Of a stretch of DNA of 64,000 nucleotides, positions 1 to 8,962 are shown in pieces. This stretch comes from Oerskovia enterophila (GTDB lineage: Bacteria; Actinomycetota; Actinomycetes; Actinomycetales; Cellulomonadaceae). The first letter of the stretch is position 1. Every line of letters starts with the position of its first letter. The stretch spans positions 1-64,000 of the forward strand of contig NZ_MAQA01000014.1 in assembly GCF_001692445.1 (NCBI RefSeq). The letters are read 5' to 3'. The notes below the pieces were generated by a model. The model saw only the letters and a program-made list of their open reading frames with translations. It did no database searches and was not told where the DNA came from. A program made the translations under genes and the position numbers.

Positions 1-46
1 GGGCGGGGCTCGTGGGGTCGGCGGTGTCGGCGGGTCGGTCGGTCAC
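1..46 (-). CDS. xseA: Probable N-terminus of exodeoxyribonuclease VII large subunit (partial)
   Basis: A minus-strand reading frame opens with GTG at 46 and runs off the left edge. The 15 visible residues (VTDRPADTADPTSPA) are a disordered Pro/Asp/Ala-rich leader and carry no catalytic information. The name rests on context: in actinobacteria xseA commonly lies divergent to ispH, as here, and its leader often begins MTDRPA. No clear ribosome binding site is seen. Tentative; the gene body lies outside the window. Confidence 0.35.
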   Translation of the reverse strand, partial: MTDRPADTADPTSPA

Positions 47-185
47 GGGTCAAGACTGCCTCATGGGACTGACAGGGCCACCGTGTGCGCGCCGACCCGT
101 GGGGATCCTGTGGAGTTGCTGCCAGGACCTGGCCCGGACCGCACGCCGACCCACCCGCACGGCCCGGCCCCGGGGGCCCGTCGCC

Positions 186-191
186 TAGACT
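186..191 (+). promoter_or_regulatory. -10 box of a leaderless ispH promoter
   Basis: TAGACT ends 6 nt before the GTG start of ispH, so transcription would begin at or next to the start codon. No convincing -35 is visible. The same arrangement recurs across the window. Confidence 0.55.
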
Positions 192-197
192 CGTGGG

Positions 198-1217
198 GTG
201 ACTTCCCCGACTGGTAAGCGTGTCCTCCTCGCCGCCCCCCGCGGCTACTGCGCGGGAGTCGACCGCGCCGTGATCGCGGTCGAGAAGGCGCTCGAGCACT
301 ACGGCGCCCCCGTGTACGTCCGCAAGGAGATCGTCCACAACAAGTACGTCGTCGAGTCGCTGAGCGACAAGGGCGCGGTCTTCGTCGACGAGACCGACGA
401 GGTACCCGAGGGCGCGCGCGTCGTGTTCTCGGCCCACGGGGTCTCGCCCGCCGTCCACGAGGCCGCCGCCCAGCGCAACCTCCAGACGATCGACGCGACG
501 TGCCCCCTGGTCACCAAGGTGCACAAGGAGGCCGTGCGCTTCGCGGCGGACGACTACGACATCCTGCTGATCGGTCACGAGGGGCACGAGGAGGTCGAGG
601 GGACGGCCGGCGAGGCGCCGGACCACGTCCAGGTCGTCAACTCGCCCGACGACGCCGCGAACGTCACGGTCCGCGACCCGGAGAAGGTCGTCTGGATCTC
701 GCAGACGACGCTGTCGGTCGACGAGACCATGGAGACCGTCGACCGCCTGCGCGAGCGTTTCCCGACGCTCCAGAACCCGCCGTCGGACGACATCTGCTAC
801 GCGACGCAGAACCGTCAGGTCGCCGTGAAGAAGCTCGCCCCCGAGTGCGAGCTCGTGATCGTGGTCGGTTCGGCCAACTCGTCGAACTCGGTGCGACTGG
901 TCGAGGTCGCGCTGGGTGCCGGCGCGGACGCGTCGTACCGCATCGACCGCGCGCAGGAGATGGACGAGTCCTGGCTCGAGGGCGTGACGACGGTCGGTGT
1001 GACGTCGGGGGCCTCGGTCCCGGAGATCCTCGTCAACGACGTGCTGGCGTACCTGGCCGAGCGCGGCTACGGCGACGTGCAGGAGGTGCGCACCGCGACC
1101 GAGGACCTCATGTTCTCCCTCCCCAAGGAGCTGCGCGCGGACCTCAAGGCCGCGGGCAACGCGCCTGCGCGCCCGCGCCGCGAGAACCGGACGTCGCTCT
1201 CGGTCGAGCCCGTCTGA
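198..1217 (+). CDS. ispH: 4-hydroxy-3-methylbut-2-enyl diphosphate reductase
   Basis: Last enzyme of the MEP isoprenoid pathway: a cytosolic iron-sulfur enzyme that reduces HMBPP to IPP and DMAPP. The 339-residue protein has the three cluster cysteines in family context: C18 (GYCAGVDRA), C102 (DATCPLV) and C200 ([10 protein letters not shown]). The conserved histidines H48 (VHNKYVV) and H80 (SAHG) are present. Length is usual for the family. GTG at 198 is chosen because the protein starts just before the conserved core and a -10 box sits 6 nt upstream. The last 20 residues are a basic tail. A strong hairpin follows the gene, so it is probably monocistronic. Confidence 0.97.
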   Translation: MTSPTGKRVLLAAPRGYCAGVDRAVIAVEKALEHYGAPVYVRKEIVHNKYVVESLSDKGAVFVDETDEVPEGARVVFSAHGVSPAVHEAAAQRNLQTIDATCPLVTKVHKEAVRFAADDYDILLIGHEGHEEVEGTAGEAPDHVQVVNSPDDAANVTVRDPEKVVWISQTTLSVDETMETVDRLRERFPTLQNPPSDDICYATQNRQVAVKKLAPECELVIVVGSANSSNSVRLVEVALGAGADASYRIDRAQEMDESWLEGVTTVGVTSGASVPEILVNDVLAYLAERGYGDVQEVRTATEDLMFSLPKELRADLKAAGNAPARPRRENRTSLSVEPV

Positions 1218-1251
1218 CCCGTCGGGGGTACGGCCGCACGCAGCAGCCGCA

Positions 1252-1288
1252 CGAAGGCCCGCCCCCCGATGCCGGGGGCGGGCCTTCG
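1252..1288. terminator. Bidirectional terminator between ispH and rmuC
   Basis: Perfect 15-bp stem (arms 1252-1266 and 1274-1288, CGAAGGCCCGCCCCC) with a 7-nt loop, placed between two convergent genes. No U-tract, as usual for high-GC actinobacteria. Confidence 0.8.
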
Positions 1289-1435
1289 TCGTCCGGCCCG
1301 ACGGCGCCGCTCACCGGGGTGCGTCCGTCACCGTGCCTCCCATCCTGCGCCGCTCACCGCACGTGCCGCTCACGGCATGCGGAGGCCGACGGCACGGGAC
1401 GCTCGCCTCGCGGCGACCCCGGGTCGCGCTGCGCG

Positions 1436-3046
1436 TCAGGACGCGTCGGCCCCGCGGTCGCGCTCGTGCCGCCCGGGCCCGTTGATCGTCCCGAGCATGC
1501 CCGCGTCGAGGACGCTGGACCCGCTGTCGCTGCGCAGGCCGTGTTCCGCGCCCGTACCCGAGGGGCCGCTCAGCTCGTCGAGCGCGACGACCGACTCGTT
1601 GACCGAGGCGAGCAGCTCGGGGGCGCTCACGGCGCTGAGCTGTGGGTTGGCCGGGGCGGGGGTCTCGAGGTCCTCGTCCACGACGTTGAGGTCGGCGAAC
1701 CGGCGGGCGCTGACGAGGACACGGGTCTCGAGCGACGCGACCGTCTTGTTGTACGACTCGGCGGCGCCCTGGATGGACCGTCCCAGCTTGGCCAGGTGGC
1801 TGCCCATGACGGCGAGGCGACCGTGCAGCTCCTTGCCGAGCGTGAGCACCTGCTGGGCGTTGGCCGCGAGGGCGTCCTGGCGCCAGGCGTACGCGACGGT
1901 CCGCAGCAGCGCGATCATGGTCATGGGGGCGGCGATGATGACGTTCTTGGCGACCGCGTACTCGAGGATCGAGGGGTCCTGCTCGATCGCGGCCGACAGG
2001 AACGACTCGGCGGGGACGAACATGACCACGAACTCCGGGGCGGGGCTGAACTGGTCCCAGTACCGCTTGCCCGCCAGGTCGTCGATGTGCTTGCGGAAGT
2101 GGCGGGCGTGCGCGGCCAGGCGTTCTGCACGCACCCGAGGGTCGGCGGTCTGCTGGGCGTCGAGGTAGCCGAGGAACGCGACCTTGGCGTCGACCACGAC
2201 GTTCTTGCCGCCCGCGAGCCTGATCACCATGTCCGGGCGCAGCGCGCCGTCGTCGGTGCTGACCTGGTCCTGCTCCATGAAGTCGACGTGCGGGATCATG
2301 CCCGCGGCCTCGACCACGCGGCGCAGCTGGAGCTCACCCCACGCCCCGCGCACCTGCGAGGACCGCAGGGCCGTGACGAGCTGGGCCGTCTCCGAGCGCA
2401 GGGCCTCGGAGTCGAGGCGCATGCTGCGCACCTGCTCCGTGAGCGTGCCGTGCGCCTCCCGACGGGCCTGCTCGGCGGCCGTGACCTCGGCCTTGACCTG
2501 GTCGAGGGCCTTGCTCAGGGGTTCGACGAGCTGCTGGACGGCCTGCTCACGCTTGGCCAGCTCGGACTCGCCGACCTGCTGGCTGCGCTTGAAGCGTTCC
2601 TCGGCCTGGGTGAGGAACTGCTCGCTGCTGGTCGCGAGGGCCTTGCGGGCCAGGACCTCGAACTGCGCCTCGAGGCGGGCCTGGTCGCCGCGGATCTCGC
2701 CGAGCCTCTTCTCCGAGCCCGCGCGCAGCTCCTCGATCGCCCGTTCGTGGTTGGCGCGCTCGATGTCGAACCGTTCGTCCGCTGCTCGCTCGACGCCCGC
2801 GAGGTGACGTCCGAACCCCTCGCGCTCGGTGCGGAGCTGGCGCTCGAACCCTTCGCGCTCGGCCGCGAGGCGCTCGGCGAGCCCGGCGCCGCGCGCGGCC
2901 TCCTGCTGCGCCTGGGACAGCAGGCCTGTGAGTCGGCCCATCTCCTCCCGTCCCGAGTCGGGCGCGGACCGCCGCGCGAACCACCCCAGGAGGGCACCCA
3001 CGAGGAGCCCGACGACGAGCATCAACCACGGCAAGGCGTTGTCCAT
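1436..3046 (-). CDS. rmuC: RmuC family DNA recombination protein
   Basis: Homologue of RmuC, a nuclease-like protein linked to limiting DNA inversions in E. coli; its exact reaction is not settled. The 536-residue product starts with MDNALPWLML, a membrane anchor (about residues 5-25). A long Glu/Arg-rich coiled coil follows (about 35-200) and then the RmuC core with VRGAWGELQL, KNVVVDAKVAF and EFVVMFVPAE. The C-terminal 70 residues are low complexity. The start at 3046 places the anchor at the very N-terminus; an upstream in-frame ATG at 3118 would add 24 residues unlike the family. Convergent with ispH. Confidence 0.9.
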   Translation of the reverse strand: MDNALPWLMLVVGLLVGALLGWFARRSAPDSGREEMGRLTGLLSQAQQEAARGAGLAERLAAEREGFERQLRTEREGFGRHLAGVERAADERFDIERANHERAIEELRAGSEKRLGEIRGDQARLEAQFEVLARKALATSSEQFLTQAEERFKRSQQVGESELAKREQAVQQLVEPLSKALDQVKAEVTAAEQARREAHGTLTEQVRSMRLDSEALRSETAQLVTALRSSQVRGAWGELQLRRVVEAAGMIPHVDFMEQDQVSTDDGALRPDMVIRLAGGKNVVVDAKVAFLGYLDAQQTADPRVRAERLAAHARHFRKHIDDLAGKRYWDQFSPAPEFVVMFVPAESFLSAAIEQDPSILEYAVAKNVIIAAPMTMIALLRTVAYAWRQDALAANAQQVLTLGKELHGRLAVMGSHLAKLGRSIQGAAESYNKTVASLETRVLVSARRFADLNVVDEDLETPAPANPQLSAVSAPELLASVNESVVALDELSGPSGTGAEHGLRSDSGSSVLDAGMLGTINGPGRHERDRGADAS

Positions 3047-3165
3047 GCCCGCACTCTGCCAGGTGCCACCGACAGGACCGGTGAGCGACGCCGTCGGGCC
3101 TGCGGACGAGCCTCCCACCTCGAAAGTAGTGACATTTCACAGGGGGAGCGGCGGCCCCGCTCCGC

Positions 3166-3171
3166 TACGTT
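3166..3171 (+). promoter_or_regulatory. -10 box of the ABC exporter operon
   Basis: TACGTT ends 7 nt before the ATG at 3179, consistent with a leaderless transcript for the ATPase-permease pair. Confidence 0.4.
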
Positions 3172-3178
3172 TGTCCGT

Positions 3179-4087
3179 ATGGCCCACGATCCTGAGCCCC
3201 GCGACCAGTTCCCACCCGCGACCCCTGGGACGACGGGAGCGCTCGGCGCTCCCGCACACCCCGAGGCGTCCGCCCCGACCGCTCCCGTGCTCGCCCCCGC
3301 GGCACCGCCGACCCCGGCGACGCAGGGGCCCGCGGCCCCCGCGCTCTCGGTGAGCGGGCTGTGGAAGAAGTTCGGCGAGAAGATCGCCGTGGCCGGGATC
3401 GACCTCGACGTCCCGGCCGGATCGTTCTACGGGCTCGTCGGCCCCAACGGCGCGGGCAAGACGACCGCGCTGTCCATGGCCACGGGTCTGCTGCGCCCCG
3501 ACTTCGGCGCGGTCCACGTGCACGGCCTGGACCTGTGGGCCAACCCGCTCGAGGGCAAGCGCATGCTCGGCATCCTGCCCGACGGCGTGCGTCTGTTCGA
3601 CCGCCTCACGGGCGCTCAGCTCATCACCTACGCGGGCCTGCTGCGCGGCATGGACCGGCAGACGGTCGCCGAGCGCACCGCGGACCTCCTCGAGGCCCTG
3701 GGCCTGGCGGCCGACGCGAACACGTTCGTCGTCGACTACTCGGCGGGCATGACCAAGAAGATCGCGCTCGCCTCGGCCCTCATCCACGCGCCGAGCCTGC
3801 TCGTGCTCGACGAGCCGTTCGAGGCCGTCGACCCGGTCTCCGCGGCCAACATCCGCGAGATCCTCAACGGGTACGTCGCGAGCGGCGGCACCGTGATCGT
3901 CTCCTCGCACGTCATGGACCTGGTCCAGCGCATGTGCGACCACGTCGCGGTCATCGCGGGCGGGCACGTGCTCGCGGCGGGCACCGTGGACGAGGTCCGC
4001 GCGGGCCAGAGCCTCGAGGACCGCTTCGTCGACCTCGTCGGCGGCCGTCACACCACGGAGGGGCTGTCGTGGTTGCGCACCTCGTAA
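3179..4087 (+). CDS. ABC transporter ATP-binding protein (ABC-2 exporter type)
   Basis: Nucleotide-binding subunit of an exporter, paired with the permease that overlaps its 3' end. Of 302 residues the first 55 are a Pro/Ala-rich tail. The ATPase domain follows with Walker A GPNGAGKTT (88-96), a signature loop written YSAGMTKK instead of LSGGQ, Walker B LLVLDEPFEAVDP and the switch SSHVMDL. The degenerate signature is common in ABC-2 exporters. The ATG at 3179 is supported by the -10 box just before it. The substrate cannot be read from sequence. Confidence 0.88.
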   Translation: MAHDPEPRDQFPPATPGTTGALGAPAHPEASAPTAPVLAPAAPPTPATQGPAAPALSVSGLWKKFGEKIAVAGIDLDVPAGSFYGLVGPNGAGKTTALSMATGLLRPDFGAVHVHGLDLWANPLEGKRMLGILPDGVRLFDRLTGAQLITYAGLLRGMDRQTVAERTADLLEALGLAADANTFVVDYSAGMTKKIALASALIHAPSLLVLDEPFEAVDPVSAANIREILNGYVASGGTVIVSSHVMDLVQRMCDHVAVIAGGHVLAAGTVDEVRAGQSLEDRFVDLVGGRHTTEGLSWLRTS

Positions 4088-5655
4088 GGCTCAAGCTCAC
4101 GCTCATGCGCAACACGCTCAAGAAGAGCGTGTGGCAGACGATCGGCCTGGCCCTCGGGATCCTCTACGGGCTCGGCATCGCGACCATGGCGCTGATCGGG
4201 CTCGCGGTCCTGGGGACCACGGCCCCGGAGACCGCTGGGCAGATCGTGACGATCGTCGGCTCGGTCGTGGTCATCGCGTGGTGGGTCGTGCCGCTGTTCG
4301 CGTTCGGCGTGGACGCCACGCTCGACCCGCAGCGTTTCGTGACGTTCGCGGTGCCCCAGCGTCAGCTCCTCGCGGGCCTCGCGGTCGCGGGCCTGGTCGG
4401 CATCCCGGGCGTCGTGACGCTCCTGGTCTCGCTCGGCACGACGCTCGCGTGGTGGCGCTCTCCCGTCGCGGCTCTCGCCGCGGTCGTGGGCGGGCTGCTC
4501 GCGGTCGCGATGTGCGTCGTGGGCTCGCGCGCGACCACGACGGCGCTCGCGCCCCTGCTCGACTCGCGTCGCTACCGCGAGGTCCTGTCGATCGCGGCGT
4601 TCGTGCCGCTCATGCTCGCCGGCCCCCTCATCGGCTGGGCGACCGCGGCGATCGCCCGCGGCCAGGACGTCCTGCCGGTCATCGCGGCCGTCCTGGGCTG
4701 GACGCCGTTCGGGGCGCCGTGGGCCGTCGCGTCCGCGGTCGCCGACGGCGCCTGGGGCCTCGCGCTCGCCCGGCTCGCGATCGCCGTGGTCGTCGTCGCG
4801 CTGGCGTGGGTCGTGTGGGACCGTGCGCTCGCCAAGGCGCTCGTCGCCCCGCGCGGCGGTGCGAGCGCGGGCAAGTCCAAGGGCCTGGGCTGGTTCGACC
4901 GCTTCCCGGCGACCCCGGTCGGGGCCGTCGCAGCGCGATGCCTCACGTACTGGTTCCGCGACCCGCGCTACTCCGGGTCCATCGCGGTCGTCCCGCTGCT
5001 CCCGGTCCTGCTGTGGTTCGTCGGCTCGAGCATGGGGATCGACGGCGGTGACGGGTTCCGCGAGCTCATGCTCGTGCTCGGGCCGCTCACGGCGTTCACG
5101 TTCGGGTTCGCGATCTCGGCGGACATCGCCTACGACCACACGGCGTTCTGGACGCAGCTCTCGTCCGGGGTCACGGGCTTCGCGGACCGTGCGGGTCGTG
5201 TGCTCGCGGCCGCCGTGCTGGGGGTCCCGGTCGTGACGGTCTTCGCGGTCGTCTCGGTCGCCTTCACGGGGCGGTGGGACCTCCTGGTCGCCACGGTCGG
5301 GCTGAGCCTGGGCGTGCTCGCGACGGGGCTCGGCGTGTCGAGCGTGGTCTCGGCGCGGCTCCTCTACCCGGTGCCCAAGCCGGGGGACAGCCCCTTCAAG
5401 TCGCCCCAGGGGGCCGCGATGGCGACCATGTTCGCCCAGATGATCACGATGCTCGTGCTCCTCGCGCTGTCGCTGCCGGCGGCTGGCCTGGCGCTCACGA
5501 ACGTCCTGACGGGCGACGCGGTGTGGGGCTGGCTCGCGCTGGTCGTGGGGATCGGTCTGGGTGGGCTCTTCCTGGTGCTGGGCATGCGCTGGGGCGGCCG
5601 CCTGGTGGACCAGCGGGGGCCGGAGCTGCTCCAGCAGGTCATGAGCTACAAGTAG
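4069..5655 (+). CDS. ABC transporter permease, polytopic membrane protein
   Basis: Membrane partner of the preceding ATPase. The 528-residue protein has roughly ten hydrophobic segments separated by short Arg-rich loops, beginning GTG (VVAHLVRLKL). The GTG at 4069 has GGAGGGG at 4057-4063 at good spacing and overlaps the ATPase gene by 19 bp, so the two are translationally coupled. No substrate-specific motif is recognised; export of a peptide, lipid or drug are all possible. A hairpin follows the gene. Confidence 0.85.
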   Translation: MVAHLVRLKLTLMRNTLKKSVWQTIGLALGILYGLGIATMALIGLAVLGTTAPETAGQIVTIVGSVVVIAWWVVPLFAFGVDATLDPQRFVTFAVPQRQLLAGLAVAGLVGIPGVVTLLVSLGTTLAWWRSPVAALAAVVGGLLAVAMCVVGSRATTTALAPLLDSRRYREVLSIAAFVPLMLAGPLIGWATAAIARGQDVLPVIAAVLGWTPFGAPWAVASAVADGAWGLALARLAIAVVVVALAWVVWDRALAKALVAPRGGASAGKSKGLGWFDRFPATPVGAVAARCLTYWFRDPRYSGSIAVVPLLPVLLWFVGSSMGIDGGDGFRELMLVLGPLTAFTFGFAISADIAYDHTAFWTQLSSGVTGFADRAGRVLAAAVLGVPVVTVFAVVSVAFTGRWDLLVATVGLSLGVLATGLGVSSVVSARLLYPVPKPGDSPFKSPQGAAMATMFAQMITMLVLLALSLPAAGLALTNVLTGDAVWGWLALVVGIGLGGLFLVLGMRWGGRLVDQRGPELLQQVMSYK

Positions 5656-5676
5656 CAGGCCCGACGCCGGCTCTCG

Positions 5677-5716
5677 CCCGGGTGCGCACGCGCCGTCCTG
5701 CACGCGCGCACCCGGG
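5677..5716. terminator. Terminator after the ABC exporter
   Basis: Perfect 11-bp inverted repeat CCCGGGTGCGC (5677-5687) / GCGCACCCGGG (5706-5716) with an 18-nt loop that can pair further. Confidence 0.55.
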
Positions 5717-5777
5717 TGGGCGACGCCGTCGGGCAGCGGGTCACCGAGAGCGCGAGCGGGCCCGTGCGCCGCTCCCG

Positions 5778-5783
5778 TAGACT
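5778..5783 (+). promoter_or_regulatory. -10 box of ychF
   Basis: TAGACT, the same hexamer as before ispH, ends 8 nt before the GTG start of ychF. Confidence 0.5.
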
Positions 5784-5791
5784 CAGGCCCC

Positions 5792-6877
5792 GTGGCTCTT
5801 ACAATCGGCATCGTCGGCCTGCCCAACGTCGGCAAGTCCACCCTCTTCAACGCCCTGACGCGCAACCAGGTCCTCGCAGCGAACTACCCGTTCGCGACGA
5901 TCGAGCCGAACGTCGGTGTGGTGTCCCTCCCGGACCCCCGGCTGAACAAGCTCGCGGAGATCTTCGGCAGCGAGCGCATCCTGCCCGCGACGGTCTCGTT
6001 CGTCGACATCGCGGGCATCGTCAAGGGTGCGAGCGAGGGCGAGGGCCTCGGCAACAAGTTCCTCGCGAACATCCGCGAGGCGGACGCGATCTGCCAGGTG
6101 ACCCGTGCGTTCGACGACCCCGACGTGATCCGCGTCGAGGGGTCCACGGACTCCGCTGACGACATCGAGACCATCAGCACCGAGCTGATCCTCGCCGACC
6201 TCCAGACCCTCGAGAAGGCGCTGCCGCGCCTCGAGAAGGAGGTCAAGATCAAGAAGGGCGACCCCGTCCTGGTCGCGGCCGCGCAGAAGGCCCAGTCCCT
6301 GCTCGAGCAGGGGATCACGCTGTTCCAGGGCGCCGCTGCCGCGGGCCTGGACCTGGCCGAGATCGCGAGCCTGCAGCTCATGACGGCCAAGCCCTTCATC
6401 TACGTCTTCAACACCGACGACGCGGGGCTCGTGGACGAGGCCCGCAAGGACGAGCTGCGCGCGCTCGTCGCGCCGGCCCAGGCGATCTTCCTGGACGCCA
6501 AGTTCGAGTCCGAGCTCGCCGAGCTCGAGCCCGAGGAAGCGGCCGAGATGCTCGCCGAGACGGGCCAGGAGGAGTCGGGGCTCGACCAGCTCGCGCGCGT
6601 CGGCTTCGACACGCTCGGCCTGCAGACCTACCTGACCGCCGGGCCCAAGGAGTCGCGCGCCTGGACCATCCGCAAGGGCTGGACCGCGCCGCAGGCGGCG
6701 GGCGTCATCCACACCGACTTCGAGCGCGGCTTCATCAAGGCCGAGGTCATCTCGTTCGACGACCTCGTCGAGACCGGCTCGGTCGCGGCGGCCCGCGCGG
6801 CGGGCAAGGCCCGCATCGAGGGCAAGGACTACGTCATGGTCGACGGCGACGTCGTGGAGTTCCGCTTCAACGTGTAG
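5792..6877 (+). CDS. ychF: Redox-regulated Obg-like ATPase YchF (OLA1 family)
   Basis: Universal P-loop NTPase that binds ribosomes and preferentially hydrolyses ATP. Family features in order: G1 GLPNVGKST at 8-16, FATIEPNVG, G3 DIAGIVKGAS with EGEGLGNKF, a coiled-coil insertion around 130-190, KPFIYVFNTDD in place of the guanine-specific NKxD, and a C-terminal TGS domain ending GDVVEFRFNV. The 361-residue length is typical. GTG at 5792 puts the G1 loop at its usual place. Transcribed alone from its own -10 box. Confidence 0.97.
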   Translation: MALTIGIVGLPNVGKSTLFNALTRNQVLAANYPFATIEPNVGVVSLPDPRLNKLAEIFGSERILPATVSFVDIAGIVKGASEGEGLGNKFLANIREADAICQVTRAFDDPDVIRVEGSTDSADDIETISTELILADLQTLEKALPRLEKEVKIKKGDPVLVAAAQKAQSLLEQGITLFQGAAAAGLDLAEIASLQLMTAKPFIYVFNTDDAGLVDEARKDELRALVAPAQAIFLDAKFESELAELEPEEAAEMLAETGQEESGLDQLARVGFDTLGLQTYLTAGPKESRAWTIRKGWTAPQAAGVIHTDFERGFIKAEVISFDDLVETGSVAAARAAGKARIEGKDYVMVDGDVVEFRFNV

Positions 6878-6976
6878 TCGCACGGAAGCCCGGGCCGGGC
6901 CAGGTCGGCGCCAGCCCGGGTCGGGTCGGGTCGACGACGCCGGCGGGGACCGCACGAACGACGACGGAGGACAGTC

Positions 6977-7630
6977 ATGGCCCGCCCGTACCACCCGGGA
7001 CCGAAGCAGTTCGTCTTCGGCGTCGGCGACGGCAACGACCACGAGGTCTCCGTGGGTGACCCGCAGGAGGCCTACGTCGCGTTCTCTGCGTTCTTCAGAG
7101 GTCGAGAGTCCGACACCTACACCGTCGACGACGAGCCGGCAGGCCAACGCCTGGTGCTCATGCCCGGTCGAGGTGTGATCGCGCGGAGCGAGGTGACGGG
7201 ACGGGCCCGGAGCGAGTACCTCACGGTCGACGGGCCCCATCGCTACCTGCCGAGCGCCATGCTGTTCTTCGAGAACGGGTATGCCGGCCTGGACCGCTTC
7301 GGCCAGTGGCTCCCGGAGCTCGCCGACCTCGACGCGTCGCCGGAGGCTCGCGGTGCCGCCCGCGCCGCGGCGATCACGACCGAAGCCGAGGCGATCGAGA
7401 AGGTCGCTCGGATCTGGGGAGACTCGGGCATCGTCGACCCGAGCGACCAGTTCTACGTCTTCTTCGATGCGCACGCTCTCGACGATGCCCCGGCAGATCG
7501 AGCCGAGCTGCTCGGACTGATCACGTTCCTCGGGCTCCAGCGGGTCGCTGCCCCGGCCGGGGCCGCCGCAGGGGAGGTCTGGGTGCGTACCGACGAACGC
7601 CTCGACGTCGAGCTCGAGAAGTGGTCATGA
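6977..7630 (+). CDS. Uncharacterised protein, first gene of a coupled pair
   Basis: 217 residues, soluble, no signal or membrane segment, not assigned to a known function. Residues about 31-118 resemble the C-terminal part (about 311-405) of the next gene's product. Shared elements are an EAYVAF/AEFWEF start, TVDDE/TIEDE, a VDG tripeptide and the pattern GxAGLDxxGxW. The rest (120-217) is specific, with FYVFFDAHALDD near 160. ATG at 6977 is preceded by GGAGG. The stop overlaps the next start (ATGA), so the two are translationally coupled and probably act together. Confidence 0.8.
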   Translation: MARPYHPGPKQFVFGVGDGNDHEVSVGDPQEAYVAFSAFFRGRESDTYTVDDEPAGQRLVLMPGRGVIARSEVTGRARSEYLTVDGPHRYLPSAMLFFENGYAGLDRFGQWLPELADLDASPEARGAARAAAITTEAEAIEKVARIWGDSGIVDPSDQFYVFFDAHALDDAPADRAELLGLITFLGLQRVAAPAGAAAGEVWVRTDERLDVELEKWS

Positions 7631-8877
7631 GGGACGTCGTCTTCACGCGCGCGAGCGGTTGGATCCCGACCGTGATCCGGGAGGACGGCGAGCTGAGGTT
7701 GATGCTCGCTGCCGGGGCCGACGCCAACCACGACCCGCGGACGTTCACCTTCCCGATCGGGGAAGCCCATCTGGCGGTGATCCGCGAGGACCTGGCGAGA
7801 CACCTGCTGCTGTGGAGCGCGGTCCTTCCGTTGTGCGACGCGGCCGGGACCCGGGGGCGCCTCGACGAGGACGTCGCTGTCGCGCTCCTGGACCCTGTGC
7901 TCCTCTCCCCGTCCGTCGACGTCGACGCGCTGTTCGAGCGCATCCCGTGGGACAGGAGCCGGCTCGTCGCGCACGGGGCCGACATCGACCTGCTCGAGCG
8001 GGGTCAGGTCTGCGCTTCGATGCGTGCGGCGACCGAGACGCCCGACGGGAGGCGAGCGCAGGTGTACTCCGCGGACCGTCGTCGAGCCGAGCGTGGGGTG
8101 GTCCTCGGCCCGCTCGACACCGCGATCCTGAAGTTCACCGGACAGCACCTGCACGGTGCGACGATCCCGCGACGCCTTCCGGACGCCGTCGACCCTGCGC
8201 TGCTCTCCGACGTCGTGCGCGTGATCGCGACCGCAGAGCAGGCGAGCTCCGAGATGCGGATCGGCATCGACCCGCGACGGGGAAAGCGTGCCACGGACAA
8301 GCGCGAGTGGGACCGCGTGGCGGGGGTGGTCGAGGCCGCCGTGCGGGGCGCACACCCTGAGCTCGTCGACGACGCGGTGCGCACCGTGAGCTTCCTGATG
8401 TGCTCGGAGGTCGCGGACCGCACACGGGACCTGCCCGTGGAGGACGAAGCCGTGGTGCTGGGCGACCATGCCGGCGCGAGAAAGACGAGGCTGACGTTCA
8501 CGGACGACAAGGAGGTCGAGAAGCGGTGGCAGCAGGGTGGCCCACGCACTGCCGACGCGGAGTTCTGGGAGTTCGTCGGTGATCGGTCAGCCTCGGACAA
8601 CGAGGTGTTCACCATCGAGGACGAGACGATGGGCGAAGGGATCCAGCTCCACTTCTACGCGGACTCGATCGCCCGGGTCACGACCGTGCGCAAGGGTGTC
8701 GGCGGGGCGGAACCGGAGTACCGGGTCGAGTACGGTCTGGTCGACGGGATGCGCGGGTACCGGACCGTGGTGAGCGCCTTCGTCCGCGGCGGCTGCGCGG
8801 GGCTCGACCAGCACGGCCCGTGGATGTCGGATGCCGCCGAGCTCGAGCGTGCACGCCGGCGGCGCGACGCCCGGTAG
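7627..8877 (+). CDS. Uncharacterised protein, possibly DUF6357 family
   Basis: 416 residues, soluble and Arg/Asp-rich. The N-terminus MRDVVFTRASGWIPTVIRED and the block LLLWSALPLCDAAG-like at 55-75 recall actinobacterial proteins I know as DUF6357; that assignment is from memory. No catalytic signature is visible. The last 95 residues form a domain paralogous to the N-terminal half of the upstream gene product. The ATG overlaps the upstream stop. Codon choice is slightly less extreme in GC than the neighbouring core genes, which fits an accessory gene. Confidence 0.75.
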   Translation: MRDVVFTRASGWIPTVIREDGELRLMLAAGADANHDPRTFTFPIGEAHLAVIREDLARHLLLWSAVLPLCDAAGTRGRLDEDVAVALLDPVLLSPSVDVDALFERIPWDRSRLVAHGADIDLLERGQVCASMRAATETPDGRRAQVYSADRRRAERGVVLGPLDTAILKFTGQHLHGATIPRRLPDAVDPALLSDVVRVIATAEQASSEMRIGIDPRRGKRATDKREWDRVAGVVEAAVRGAHPELVDDAVRTVSFLMCSEVADRTRDLPVEDEAVVLGDHAGARKTRLTFTDDKEVEKRWQQGGPRTADAEFWEFVGDRSASDNEVFTIEDETMGEGIQLHFYADSIARVTTVRKGVGGAEPEYRVEYGLVDGMRGYRTVVSAFVRGGCAGLDQHGPWMSDAAELERARRRRDAR

Positions 8878-8962
8878 TCCCGGCTCGAGGCACCCGCACC
8901 TCGACGGGGAACCAGAACCGGCTCGAGGCCGCTTCCTCGACACACGACGACCTGGAGGTCCA

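Noticed and set aside
500-3178. A long plus-strand frame continuing upstream of the ABC ATPase
   Set aside because: It runs out of frame through ispH and antisense to rmuC; only the part from the ATG at 3179 has family motifs.
4048-5865. A 605-codon minus-strand frame opposite the ABC permease
   Set aside because: Composition is almost only Arg, Asp, His, Glu and Gln, the typical shadow of a hydrophobic gene on the other strand.
6890-6945. Short GTCGGGTCGGGTCG run after ychF considered as a repeat element
   Set aside because: Only three copies of a 6-bp unit in GC-rich DNA; not distinguishable from background.
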